A DNA stretch of 8,553 nucleotides from Ruminococcaceae bacterium UBA7067 (GCA_002493755.1 DKZT01000058.1:1-8553), one strand, 5' to 3'; numbered from the stretch's first letter, positions 1 through 7,327 are shown. Notes: generated by a model not told the origin, from the sequence alone. Translations and numbers: made by a program.

Positions 1-160
1 ATAAGATTCTTAATTTTCACAATTAAACCTCCAATAATAACTAATATATTTTGATAATAATAGTATAGTGCTCTAATTTAGTTGTGTCAAGTTTGCTATT
101 GCATTTGTTGCTAATTCAGAAAATATTTGTTTTTAGAATATAAAGTAAACGGATTTAGTG

Positions 161-166
161 TATAAT
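161..166 (+). promoter_or_regulatory. possible -10 element upstream of add
   Basis: A perfect TATAAT lies about 58 bases before the chosen add start. No convincing -35 hexamer is found 16-18 bases upstream: that stretch is AT-rich and reads ATATAA or similar. This is therefore only a candidate sigma-A promoter. The rest of 1-223 is AT-rich and holds no supported gene or clear hairpin. Confidence 0.35.
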
Positions 167-223
167 TGAAATGACAGTTGCTTTGGACGGCAGCATTTTT
201 AATATATTAAACGGGTGAAGTAT

Positions 224-1201
224 ATGATTGATTTGCATTTGCACCTTGACGGTTCTCTGCCGATTGGTACGGTTATTAAGCTTGCAAGACTGCAGAATAT
301 CCCTCTGCCGAGCGAGAGTGATAAAACGCTTAAGAAATACCTTGCGGTAAGCCCGGCGGCTCAGAGCTTAAACGATTATCTCAAATGCTTTGATTTGCCG
401 ATTACGCTTCTGCAAAGCCGTGAAGCGGTTGAGCTTTCAGTGTATGAGCTTATAGAGGAGCTGACAGGGCAGGGGATAGTTTACAGCGAAATCCGCTTTG
501 CACCTCAGCTTCACACAAAAAACGGCTGTAAGCAGAATGAGATAATTGAGGCGGCGATAAGAGGACTAAAAAAAGCCGAAAAGAATTTCAGCACAAAATC
601 AAATCTCATACTCTGCACAATGCGCGGCGGCAGTGAGTGCGATAACCTCGAAACCGTTCGCCTTGCCGCAGAGTATTTGAACAGCGGAGTGTGCGCTGTT
701 GACCTTGCAGGAGCAGAGGCTATATATAAAACCGAGATATACAGAAATGTATTTGAGCTTGCGGTAAAGCTTCAGGTTCCGTTCACAATACACGCAGGCG
801 AAGCGGACGGCGCACAGAGCGTAAGGACTGCCGTTAATTTCGGCGCAAGGCGAATCGGTCACGGCGTTGCGGCTGTTAATGATATTGATTTATTAAGCGA
901 GATAAAACGGAAAAATATTGCGATAGAATGCTGTCTGACAAGCAACCTGCAAACGAGAGCAGTTGCGGATATATCAACCCACCCGATTAAGGAATTTCTG
1001 CGTATGGGCATTAACGCTTCAATCAATACAGACAATATGACTGTGTCTGATACAACGATAGAAAAGGAGCTTTCTCTGCTTGAAAGGATTGCGCCCGACG
1101 TTTCAAGGGAAAGACTGTTTAAAAACGCAGTAAACGCCGCTTTTTTGAGCGAAGAGGAAAAGGCGGATATACTTAAGGAAACACTGAATAAATCACGCTG
1201 A
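224..1201 (+). CDS. add: adenosine deaminase
   Basis: Predicted zinc-dependent enzyme that deaminates adenosine (and deoxyadenosine) to inosine in cytoplasmic purine salvage. The 325-residue protein opens with the metal-binding HLHLDGS motif (His5 and His7). Further on are HAGEA (His190, with the catalytic Glu at 193), RIGHG (His213) and SINTDN (Asp270). These match, in order and spacing, the zinc ligands and catalytic residues of the adenosine deaminase family, and the length is normal. I chose ATG at 224 because GGGTGA lies five bases upstream and the protein then begins MIDLHLHLDG, as family members do. An in-frame GTG at 215 has no ribosome site. The rmuC start follows the stop codon after 46 bases with no terminator between, so the two are probably cotranscribed. 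A related adenine or AMP deaminase is possible but less likely. Confidence 0.93.
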   Translation: MIDLHLHLDGSLPIGTVIKLARLQNIPLPSESDKTLKKYLAVSPAAQSLNDYLKCFDLPITLLQSREAVELSVYELIEELTGQGIVYSEIRFAPQLHTKNGCKQNEIIEAAIRGLKKAEKNFSTKSNLILCTMRGGSECDNLETVRLAAEYLNSGVCAVDLAGAEAIYKTEIYRNVFELAVKLQVPFTIHAGEADGAQSVRTAVNFGARRIGHGVAAVNDIDLLSEIKRKNIAIECCLTSNLQTRAVADISTHPIKEFLRMGINASINTDNMTVSDTTIEKELSLLERIAPDVSRERLFKNAVNAAFLSEEEKADILKETLNKSR

Positions 1202-1247
1202 CAGCTGTTTGCGCATCTCAATAAGCTTTTAAAAGGACGGTGATATT

Positions 1248-2510
1248 ATGAGCTTAGAAGCTGTTTTACTGATTATACTTATTATTATGGTGCTGTGCTT
1301 CGGCATCGGTTTTTACTTCACGCAAAAAAAGCGGAGCGGCGACAGCGGCTCGGACGAGGTGATAAATTCTCTTTCAAGGCTTGAAAACAGGCTTAATATG
1401 CTGGACAGTGCTAATGGCGCACTGCGGCAGGAGCTTTCGTCAATCGTGCAGATAAGCGTAAAAAATATGGGCGATATTATGTCGCAAAGCCAGAGCGAAC
1501 GGCTCTTACAGCTTGAAAACAGGCTTAAGACCTTTTCGCTTGAGAGCGAGCAGAAGCTTGAAAATATCAGAGCGACAATGGAAACACGCCTGAGCGACAT
1601 TAAAAACGAAAACACACGCTCGCTTGAGCAGATGAGAAAAACGGTTGACGAGAATCTGCAAAAAACGCTTGAGGAAAAAATGAGCCGTTCCTTTGCGCTT
1701 GTCAACGAAAGACTTGAGCAGGTTTACAAGGGTTTGGGCGAAATGCAGACTCTCGCAAACGGTGTCGGCGACCTCAAAAAGGTGCTGTCGAATGTAAAGA
1801 CGAGGGGAATAATCGGCGAGCTTCAGCTCGGAGCAATTTTAAAGGAGGTTCTCTCGCCCGAGCAGTACGAGGAAAATGCCGTTACAAAAAAGGGAAGCAA
1901 GAATTATGTTGAGTTTGCCGTTAAGCTGCCGCAGGAAAACGGAGATTTTATCTATCTGCCGATAGATTCAAAGTTCCCGGGCGACACATACAGTGCCTTA
2001 TGTGATGCCTACGAAAGCGGCGACAAGCAGAGAATTGACGAGGCCAGAAAGCGGCTTGAAGCTACCTTGAAATCAGAGGCAAAGGACATAAGCGAGAAGT
2101 ACATTGACCCGCCGAACACAACCGACTTTGCAATAATGTTCCTGCCGTTTGAGGGACTTTATGCCGAGGCTGTCAACAGCGGAATCGTTGAGCAGCTTCA
2201 GAGAAGCTATAAGGTGAACATAGCAGGACCCAGCACAATGGCGGCTCTTTTAAACAGCCTGCAAATGGGCTTTAAAACTTTAGCCGTGCAAAAGCAAAGC
2301 ACAGAGGTGTGGAGGGTTCTCGGCAGTGTTAAGAGCGAATTTGACAAGTTCAACGATATTCTTGTGCTTACTCAGCAGCGCATTGAGCAGGCAAACGCCG
2401 AGCTTGACAAGCTTGTTGGCGTGCGCACAAGGCAGATAAGAAAGCGGCTTTCACAGCTTGATAATATTGATATGCCGCAGCTTGACCGTCCGCAGGAAAA
2501 AAACATATAA
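1248..2510 (+). CDS. rmuC: RmuC family protein, DNA recombination-related
   Basis: RmuC-family protein of 420 residues. The family contains a predicted nuclease-like fold and in E. coli limits recombination at inverted repeats; its exact biochemical role is poorly known. Residues 3-25 form one N-terminal membrane anchor, so the body is probably cytoplasmic and membrane-tethered. Residues about 40-160 are a charged coiled coil with repeated LENRL, METRL and NERL elements. The conserved RmuC domain runs from about 185 to 390 and includes RGIIGELQLG, LPIDSKFPGD (237-246), FLPFEGLYAEA (298-308) and GPSTMAALLNSLQMGF (327-342). The start ATG is preceded by an AGGACGGTGA ribosome site. The gene sits between add and sigG, and its 3' end is followed by the long hairpin at 2522-2577, which could end its transcript. 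Confidence 0.92.
   Translation: MSLEAVLLIILIIMVLCFGIGFYFTQKKRSGDSGSDEVINSLSRLENRLNMLDSANGALRQELSSIVQISVKNMGDIMSQSQSERLLQLENRLKTFSLESEQKLENIRATMETRLSDIKNENTRSLEQMRKTVDENLQKTLEEKMSRSFALVNERLEQVYKGLGEMQTLANGVGDLKKVLSNVKTRGIIGELQLGAILKEVLSPEQYEENAVTKKGSKNYVEFAVKLPQENGDFIYLPIDSKFPGDTYSALCDAYESGDKQRIDEARKRLEATLKSEAKDISEKYIDPPNTTDFAIMFLPFEGLYAEAVNSGIVEQLQRSYKVNIAGPSTMAALLNSLQMGFKTLAVQKQSTEVWRVLGSVKSEFDKFNDILVLTQQRIEQANAELDKLVGVRTRQIRKRLSQLDNIDMPQLDRPQEKNI
1379..1528 (+). repeat. 18-bp direct repeat inside rmuC coiled coil
   Basis: GCTTGAAAACAGGCTTAA occurs exactly at 1379-1396 and again at 1511-1528. The offset is 132 bases, or 44 codons, in the same frame, and both copies encode the LENRL element of the coiled coil. 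Forty-four residues is four 11-residue periods. This suggests an internal duplication or repeat-driven coiled-coil expansion, although coincidence within a repetitive coiled coil is possible. Confidence 0.6.
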
Positions 2511-2513
2511 AGT

Positions 2514-2542
2514 GTATTTAACCCCTTTGTTAAGGCAATACT
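2514..2542 (+). promoter_or_regulatory. candidate sigma-F-type promoter for sigG
   Basis: GTATT at 2514-2518 and GGCAATACT at 2534-2542, separated by 15 bases, resemble the forespore sigma-F promoter pattern (a GTATA-like -35 and GGnnAnAnT as -10). Sigma-F transcribes sigG in Bacillus subtilis. Transcription would start near 2549, inside the loop of the hairpin at 2522-2577. The -10 match is complete and the -35 has one mismatch. With such short motifs a chance match cannot be excluded. Confidence 0.45.
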
Positions 2543-2577
2543 TGAAGTAAGAGTATTATGAAGCCTTAACAAGGGGG
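2522..2577 (+). promoter_or_regulatory. long hairpin containing the sigG ribosome-binding site
   Basis: Positions 2522-2536 pair with 2563-2577 over 15 consecutive positions, with one G-U wobble (2526 with 2573). Inside the 26-base loop, AATACT (2537-2542) can pair with AGTATT (2552-2557), giving a nested stem. The right arm ends in AAGGGGG (2571-2577), which is the Shine-Dalgarno sequence for the GTG start of sigG at 2584. The structure is followed by ATTTTT, so it could both terminate rmuC transcripts and mask the sigG ribosome site in any read-through RNA. From memory, a hairpin leader that dampens translation is reported for B. subtilis sigG. Confidence 0.75.
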
Positions 2578-2583
2578 ATTTTT

Positions 2584-3369
2584 GTGCAGTACAAAAAGGT
2601 TGAAATCTGCGGCGTCAACACAAGCAAAATCAAGGTGCTTAAGGAAAAGGAAAAACGTGAGCTTTTAAAGATTATCAACAGCGGTTCAAAATCCGAACGA
2701 GCCAAGGCGAGAGATGAAATGATAAACGGCAATCTGCGCCTTGTGCTGAGTGTTATTCAGCGTTTCACAAACAGAGGAGAAAATTTAGACGACTTGTTTC
2801 AGGTCGGCTGTATCGGTCTTATAAAGGCGATAGATAATTTTGACATTAATTTACAGGTAAGATTTTCCACTTATGCAGTACCTATGATTATCGGGGAGGT
2901 GCGCCGTTATCTGCGTGACCATAACTTCATAAGGGTGAGCCGCAGTATCCGTGACACAGCCTACCGTGCAATGCAGGTTAAGGAACAGCTTACAAACAAA
3001 AATAACCGTGAGCCGACTATTGAGGAAATAGCAAAGGAGCTTGACACAACAAAGGAAAATGTCGTGCTTGCGCTTGAGGCTGTGGTTGAGCCTGTGTCGC
3101 TTTATGAGCCTGTATTCTCGGACGGCAGTGACACCGTCTGCGTTATGGATCAGATCGGCGACAACAACGATGACCGCAACTGGCTTGACGAGCTTTCGAT
3201 AAAGCAGGCTATGCTCGATTTGAACGATCGTGAAAAGACGATAATAGGCCTTAGGTTCTTCAAGGGCAAAACGCAGATGGAGGTTGCCTCCGAAATCGGA
3301 ATATCACAGGCTCAGGTCAGCCGCATTGAAAAGGGTGCGCTGAAAAAAATCAAGGATTCTACGGCGTGA
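2584..3369 (+). CDS. sigG: RNA polymerase sporulation sigma factor SigG
   Basis: Late forespore-specific sigma factor of sigma-70 type, directing forespore genes after engulfment. The 261-residue protein carries the SigG-specific N terminus KVEICGVNTSK, absent from the close paralogue SigF. It has NGNLRLVLSVIQRF (region 2.1, 48-61), DDLFQVGCIGLIKAIDNFD (region 2.2, 69-87), FSTYAVPMIIGEVRRYLRD (2.3-2.4, 94-112) and a region 4.2 helix-turn-helix around KTQMEVASEIGISQAQVSR (229-247). Asn48 sits at the place where, from memory, B. subtilis SigG has the Asn that distinguishes it from SigF for the anti-sigma factor CsfB. The start is GTG, six bases after AAGGGGG, as expected for a gene kept at low translation. 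It follows rmuC rather than the usual spoIIGA-sigE pair. Transcription is probably by sigma-F and later by itself. Confidence 0.95.
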   Translation: MQYKKVEICGVNTSKIKVLKEKEKRELLKIINSGSKSERAKARDEMINGNLRLVLSVIQRFTNRGENLDDLFQVGCIGLIKAIDNFDINLQVRFSTYAVPMIIGEVRRYLRDHNFIRVSRSIRDTAYRAMQVKEQLTNKNNREPTIEEIAKELDTTKENVVLALEAVVEPVSLYEPVFSDGSDTVCVMDQIGDNNDDRNWLDELSIKQAMLDLNDREKTIIGLRFFKGKTQMEVASEIGISQAQVSRIEKGALKKIKDSTA

Positions 3370-3390
3370 TACGGCTATATTAATTCGGCG

Positions 3391-3429
3391 GCATTAATGC
3401 AAAAAGCGGAGGACTGAACCCTCCGCTTT
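3391..3429. terminator. bidirectional terminator between convergent operons
   Basis: AAAGCGGAGG (3403-3412) pairs perfectly with CCTCCGCTTT (3420-3429) around a seven-base loop. Read on the minus strand the stem is followed by five T residues, a normal terminator for the permease gene. On the plus strand the T run is only three long, so termination of sigG is weaker. The perfect palindrome GCATTAATGC (3391-3400) lies immediately to the left. The position between two convergent stop codons supports the call. Confidence 0.8.
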
Positions 3430-3465
3430 CAGCGATTATGTGAAATGTGTTTTGGAAAAGGCTGG

Positions 3466-4107
3466 TTAACCTGCGTAGAAAAATGTATATCTTTTACCGT
3501 TTGCAGTTCCTATTGAGTTTATGTTTACGCACGGTGTTGAATTTTGCTCGCAGACATTGACAGGCATAGTGTAAAGCTTTTCGTCATCGCTGTACGCCTG
3601 AATCACAAACGGATAATAAACCTTGTCGCTGTCGTTTTTGTCACGCAGATACGGCAGTGCCATTTCGTAGTCATACCTATTATCGAAATCCTTGCTTGTC
3701 GATTCCTTGCTTAAGTAATACAGGTTGCCGTCATTGTCTGAGTATACAACCTTGAATTTAAGCTTGCTTCTGTCGATTATCTTTTCCTCGGTGTATTCGC
3801 CTTCTTCATTTGGATAATCACTGTATAAGGTCATATCGTATGCGACTGCCGGGCAGGAGTTGTCGCTTTCCTTTGTTGTTCTGTCCTCAAGGTAATCATT
3901 GCTTATGTTGTCGGGCAGAGTGAAGAATTGCTCAACAGCTTCTTTGCTTAACTCACCTGTTTTTTTGTCGGTAAAACGACTGCTCAAATCACCCAAAGCG
4001 ACGGTTGGACCGTCCATAAACAGATTCAGAGTAGAAGTGTAGCCGTACTGCGACAGAAGCTTAACACTGTTTTTGTAGGAATAGGGGATAGAAATGTTTT
4101 TCTGCAA
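3466..4107 (-). pseudogene. C-terminal part of frameshifted ABC permease
   Basis: This 213-codon frame has no membrane segment and is soluble and polar (KDSDRSKLK- and YSDNDGN-like stretches). It lies directly after the permease stop codon, one reading frame away. It has no plausible start of its own: the only nearby initiation codon is a TTG without a ribosome site. Extending the frame upstream gives ENGSSDELQKNISIPYSYKN, which joins the permease frame smoothly if one base is removed near 4112-4137. It is therefore best read as the distal part of the extracytoplasmic C-terminal domain of the neighbouring permease. The repaired protein would have about 846 residues. Either the gene is truly disrupted or the frame change is a sequencing error. 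The function of this domain is unknown to me; it may sense or bind an extracellular ligand. Confidence 0.8.
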
Positions 4108-4108
4108 T

Positions 4109-6007
4109 TCATCGGAACTGCCGTTTTCGCGGCAGCCTTACTATTATCTTACAGAAAATACTGTCGCTGTCGCTGTTTTCACTGCTCTTCATATCGTCAA
4201 GCAGAGCTTTTTTCATTTCCGACACAAGGTTCTTGCTGTTGAATACAGAATCATTTCCGCCGTACCAGTCTGCAATAATTTTGAACGAGGTTATCTCGCC
4301 GCTTTCTTCGCTTAACAGTGAAATGAGATTAGCCGTGTTTTCTTTTGCGGAAAGCGTTTCAATATTATCAAGCTTTGAAATTATATCGATGTTGAAGTAA
4401 TAACCCTCGGAATAAATTCTCTCAACAGTTGTGCCGTCCTTCATATGATAAAGAAATTTGAGAACAGGCGGGTTGCTGTCAATGGTTTCGAATTCACTGT
4501 AATCCGAGGTTGAAGCTCCCGAAAACGGATAAGGCTCGCCGAAGGTGTTAATATAATACGGCGTTGGGTTAAGATTGTTGAGATTGCTGATAATCTCCCG
4601 GTGCAGTTCGGTCGCCGCATTTATGCTTCCCTCACCGGTGCAGATTATATCACTGTCATAATCAAAAGAGCTTGGAGGTATCTGCGGCATCAGTAACGGG
4701 AACAGACTGCCGATAGACCTATTAAACCAGTAGCCTGAATAGCTTGTGGTTGCGATTTCAACCGAGCTTACCTTGTCAGCCTGCGGTACATATTTGTCTG
4801 CGCCGAAGCCGCCGAAGGCTAGGCTTGTGTAGAGCAGGCAAACGCACAAAACAACAGCTGCAAAGCTGATAAGCGACTTTGCAAAGCCCTTGAAGCCTTT
4901 GCTGAATATAACGATGGCGATAAGATGTGTGAGAAATGCCGCAATGACAAATGCAATAAGGAATATTGCAAACATAGTCCAGGCACTATTCTGAATTACC
5001 TGTCCGATATTTTCATTTCTCGCAAAATCGGAAAAAATATTTAAGCACGTAAAGAATGTAAATATCAAGCCGAAAAGCAAGCCGACAGCCGCCGTTGCAA
5101 TAGCACGAATAATAACAGACGGAGCCTTGAATGCGAACGAATTCTGAGCCGCTTCCGTTTTTCTCTTCTTCGTGAGGAAAAAACAGCCGACAAAGCTTGC
5201 CGCAATCAGGATTGCCCAGGCAACAAGCTGCTGCCAGTTGTCGCCGAGAAAATCGACTGCGTTGCTGTCCATTTTTATCATTGACAGTGTGAGGCTGAAA
5301 ATACCGCCTGCGGAAGAGCCGTAGGGTGAAAGCAGGTTTGAAATAAGCGGAATTTCGTCAATATGCAGGTTCACACCGGGAATCATACTTGAGCCGAGGG
5401 TTGAAAGCATTGATATTGCAATCGGATAGGCGAAGCTGATAAGCAGAGTTGATAAAACCGTGTTTGCGGTTGTGCCGCAGCATACAGCCATAAACGCCGT
5501 AAAGGAGTATGAAGCGATAACAGAAAGCACCACAAGCGTGCCAACCTGAAGAATATACGGTATATAGACTGTGAAAATGTCACTGCCTGCTTTTAAGCCT
5601 AAGGACATCAATACAACGATAAGCATATTGATTATATACGGAACAATAATCATTGCAAGACCTGTTGTAAAGCGGGAGAAGAAGAGAGTTCGTCTTGTGC
5701 AGGGCAGAGAGCCGAAAACATCAGCCTGCCGTTTGTTGTGCAGGTAGTCGAACATCATAACCGAGATAATAAAGGTCATTATCATTGTTACAACGGTTGA
5801 CAGCGATGCAAATGTAAAAGCTGTTACCGGGTTGTTAAGCGTTCCAATAGACAGGCTTGCCAGCAAGCCGATTACGGGACTTGAAAACACCAGGAGAGAA
5901 ACATAAACAATTCCGAGCGCCTTGTGCTTTTTAAGGCTCCAGATTAAAATATTGCGAAAATCGCTGAGCTTTGTTTTTTTCTTATTTGACAATGTTGCTG
6001 ACGTCAT
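4109..6007 (-). CDS. ABC transporter permease, YtrC/D-like, frameshifted at C end
   Basis: Membrane subunit of an ABC-2-type exporter, partner of the ATPase encoded just upstream. From ATG at 6007 it reads 632 residues before a premature TGA. About nine hydrophobic segments are visible, near residues 31-53, 63-85, 116-136, 151-175, 182-204, 260-279, 298-324, 342-368 and 378-400. A large extracytoplasmic region starts near 400. The cytoplasmic loop after the second segment has the family-typical NKRQADVFGSLPCTRR (91-106). ATG at 6007 is preferred because GGAGGTGG lies just before it; an earlier in-frame ATG at 6046 is deeper inside the ATPase gene. The chosen start overlaps the ATPase by 26 bases, suggesting translational coupling. 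The rest of the domain continues in another frame (3466-4107). In related Gram-positive modules such transporters respond to cell-envelope stress or peptide antibiotics; the substrate here is unknown. Confidence 0.85.
   Translation of the reverse strand: MTSATLSNKKKTKLSDFRNILIWSLKKHKALGIVYVSLLVFSSPVIGLLASLSIGTLNNPVTAFTFASLSTVVTMIMTFIISVMMFDYLHNKRQADVFGSLPCTRRTLFFSRFTTGLAMIIVPYIINMLIVVLMSLGLKAGSDIFTVYIPYILQVGTLVVLSVIASYSFTAFMAVCCGTTANTVLSTLLISFAYPIAISMLSTLGSSMIPGVNLHIDEIPLISNLLSPYGSSAGGIFSLTLSMIKMDSNAVDFLGDNWQQLVAWAILIAASFVGCFFLTKKRKTEAAQNSFAFKAPSVIIRAIATAAVGLLFGLIFTFFTCLNIFSDFARNENIGQVIQNSAWTMFAIFLIAFVIAAFLTHLIAIVIFSKGFKGFAKSLISFAAVVLCVCLLYTSLAFGGFGADKYVPQADKVSSVEIATTSYSGYWFNRSIGSLFPLLMPQIPPSSFDYDSDIICTGEGSINAATELHREIISNLNNLNPTPYYINTFGEPYPFSGASTSDYSEFETIDSNPPVLKFLYHMKDGTTVERIYSEGYYFNIDIISKLDNIETLSAKENTANLISLLSEESGEITSFKIIADWYGGNDSVFNSKNLVSEMKKALLDDMKSSENSDSDSIFCKIIVRLPRKRQFR
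4118..4135 (-). other. quasi-palindrome at permease frameshift
   Basis: CTGCCG (4118-4123) and CGGCAG (4130-4135) form a perfect 6-bp stem with a six-base loop, exactly within the interval (4112-4137) where the permease frame must change. Removing one loop base, for example giving coding-strand CCG GAA AAC GGC, restores the frame as RLPENGSSDELQ. Such quasi-palindromes are known sites of template-switch indels and also of sequencing compression. Confidence 0.7.
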
Positions 6008-6878
6008 AGCCTGCCACCTCCATTTCATAAATAAATACCTCTTCAAGGGTCAGAGGTAACGCCTCTACAAACATCGGGCCTAAAGTGCGTATTTTTGCCA
6101 GTACCTCGTCCTGACTGCCCCTGATAATGAGGTTGTAAAGCTGACCGTGACTGTTAGCGTTGAGTATTTCAAACTGCTCCATATCCGCATTTGTCGGCGG
6201 AGTTGCGAACGCCGCCTGAAGCTTTGTGATGCCCATTTTTGTGTCGTCAAGCTCGTTATGGAATAAAAGCTTACCTTGGTGCAAAAGCGCAACGTGGTCG
6301 CATAAATCCTCAAGCTCACGCAGATTGTGCGAGGCTATAACAACGCTCATTCCGTTTGATACGTCCTCAATAATAAGCTTTTTCACAAGCATTCTTACAA
6401 CGGGGTCGAGTCCGTCAAAAATTTCATCGAGCAGAAGATATTTCGGGCAGCAGCTGAGCGCCAGAATAAGAGCCGCCTGCCTTTGCATACCCTTTGACAT
6501 ATTGATTATCCTTTGGTTTTGATGAATGGGGAAGAGTGAACAAAGATAGCTGTATTTTTCATCACTCCAGCTTGTATAAAGACGCTTGTAAAGGTCGGCC
6601 GTGTTTTTCACCGTTGAATCGTTGTAGAAATACGGGTAATCGCTGACGAAAAACACCTTGCCCTTTGCGGCTGTGTTTTCAAAGCTGTCCTCGCCGTCAA
6701 TCAGAATTTCGCCTTCGTCCGCCTCAAATACTCCCGATATTAACCTGAGCATTGTAGATTTGCCCGAGCCGTTCGAGCCGACAAGCCCTAAAACATTGCC
6801 GTTTCCGATTTTAAGGCTGATGCCGTCAAGAGCCGCAAGATTGCCGAACCTTTTTGTTACACTGCAAAGCTCAATCAT
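5982..6878 (-). CDS. ABC transporter ATP-binding protein, YtrB-like
   Basis: Cytoplasmic ATPase that would power the permease encoded next to it. The 298-residue protein has a Walker A motif GSNGSGKST (34-42), the signature loop as NMSKGMQRQ (126-134, a variant of LSGGQ), Walker B YLLLDEIFDGLDP (147-159, catalytic Glu152) and the switch His184 in IASHNLRE. The usual Q-loop glutamine is absent: the stretch reads VSDYPYFYND (78-87). A C-terminal extension of about 90 residues follows the ATPase core. The start ATG overlaps the regulator stop codon as ATGA and is preceded by AAGGAGG with six bases of spacing. It is part of a regulator-ATPase-permease operon resembling ytrA-ytrB-ytrC/D of Bacillus. 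The role is probably drug or peptide resistance, or envelope homeostasis; this is inferred from context. Confidence 0.92.
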   Translation of the reverse strand: MIELCSVTKRFGNLAALDGISLKIGNGNVLGLVGSNGSGKSTMLRLISGVFEADEGEILIDGEDSFENTAAKGKVFFVSDYPYFYNDSTVKNTADLYKRLYTSWSDEKYSYLCSLFPIHQNQRIINMSKGMQRQAALILALSCCPKYLLLDEIFDGLDPVVRMLVKKLIIEDVSNGMSVVIASHNLRELEDLCDHVALLHQGKLLFHNELDDTKMGITKLQAAFATPPTNADMEQFEILNANSHGQLYNLIIRGSQDEVLAKIRTLGPMFVEALPLTLEEVFIYEMEVAGYDVSNIVK

Positions 6879-7249
6879 AATGTGCCTCCTTTTTCAAAAT
6901 ATTCTTTAACAATGGTGTTTATATCGTCCTTCGTTACGCCAAGCTCCAGCGCCTTGTCAAGAGCCTCACCGATAAGCCTTGCCGCCGTAAGTGTTTTAAG
7001 CGAGTCGGGCGAAGCATTCGGCGCAATAAACGAGCCTTTGCCGACCACCGAATAGGTAATTTTGTCACGCTCAAGCATCTGATATACCTTTGCAACGGTG
7101 TTTGGGTTTACTCCGACATCCTTGGCGAGCGCCCGGACAGTCGGCAGCTGCTCGTCGGGCTTCAATACTCCGAGAGCAACAAGCTTAACCACGTTGTTGT
7201 AAAGCTGCTCGTATATAGGCTCTCGGCTGTCATAATTTAACGAGAACAT
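6875..7249 (-). CDS. GntR family transcriptional regulator, YtrA subfamily
   Basis: DNA-binding repressor-type protein of 124 residues. The N-terminal winged helix-turn-helix (about 8-77) contains EPIYEQLYNNVVKLV, the recognition segment LPTVRALAKDVGVNPNTVAK and the wing VVGKGSFIA. Only about 45 residues follow, so the protein lacks the large ligand-binding domain of FadR/HutC types. This short tail is characteristic of the YtrA subfamily, which usually regulates adjacent ABC transporter genes. The start ATG at 7249 has GGGGTGA upstream. It is the first gene of the operon, and its stop overlaps the ATPase start by four bases. A perfect inverted repeat just downstream of a strong promoter (7284-7356) is the likely binding site for autoregulation. 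The inducing signal cannot be read from the sequence. Confidence 0.93.
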   Translation of the reverse strand: MFSLNYDSREPIYEQLYNNVVKLVALGVLKPDEQLPTVRALAKDVGVNPNTVAKVYQMLERDKITYSVVGKGSFIAPNASPDSLKTLTAARLIGEALDKALELGVTKDDINTIVKEYFEKGGTL

Positions 7250-7283
7250 AATATCACCCCTTTCCGAGAATATTGTATTACCG

Positions 7284-7325
7284 TTGTACCATTTGTATTA
7301 CAATGTTCTATTACTAATGGTACAA
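7284..7325 (-). promoter_or_regulatory. likely GntR operator, 10-bp inverted repeat
   Basis: TTGTACCATT (7284-7293) and AATGGTACAA (7316-7325) are perfect inverted repeats separated by 22 bases. One arm covers the expected transcription start and the other lies about 30 bases downstream, both ahead of the regulator gene. A smaller palindrome, TTGTATTACAA (7293-7303), lies between, and TTGTATTA recurs at 7273-7280. The site suits blockade by a dimeric or paired-dimer GntR protein. In RNA the arms could also form a hairpin. Confidence 0.7.
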
Positions 7326-7327
7326 TT

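Noticed and set aside
1..214. RNA gene or riboswitch in the AT-rich leader before add
   Set aside because: No stable GC-containing stem, tRNA-like cloverleaf or conserved riboswitch core was visible.
2558..2569. Tiny upstream frame ATG AAG CCT TAA (Met-Lys-Pro) in the sigG leader
   Set aside because: It has only a weak ribosome site and is short enough to arise by chance; kept as a note because it would lie in a transcript starting near 2549.
2584..3369. SigF rather than SigG
   Set aside because: The N-terminal KVEICGVNTSK and NGNLRLVLSVIQRF are SigG hallmarks, and no spoIIAA-spoIIAB genes precede it.
3466..4107. Independent small gene for a soluble protein
   Set aside because: There is no ribosome site or credible start, and the frame extends upstream into the permease C-terminal domain once one base is removed.
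7297..7325. Alternative promoter TTGTAC-N17-TGTAAT before the GntR gene
   Set aside because: Its -35 is poor, and the TTGACA-N17-TATACT promoter just upstream is far better; these bases are explained by the operator.
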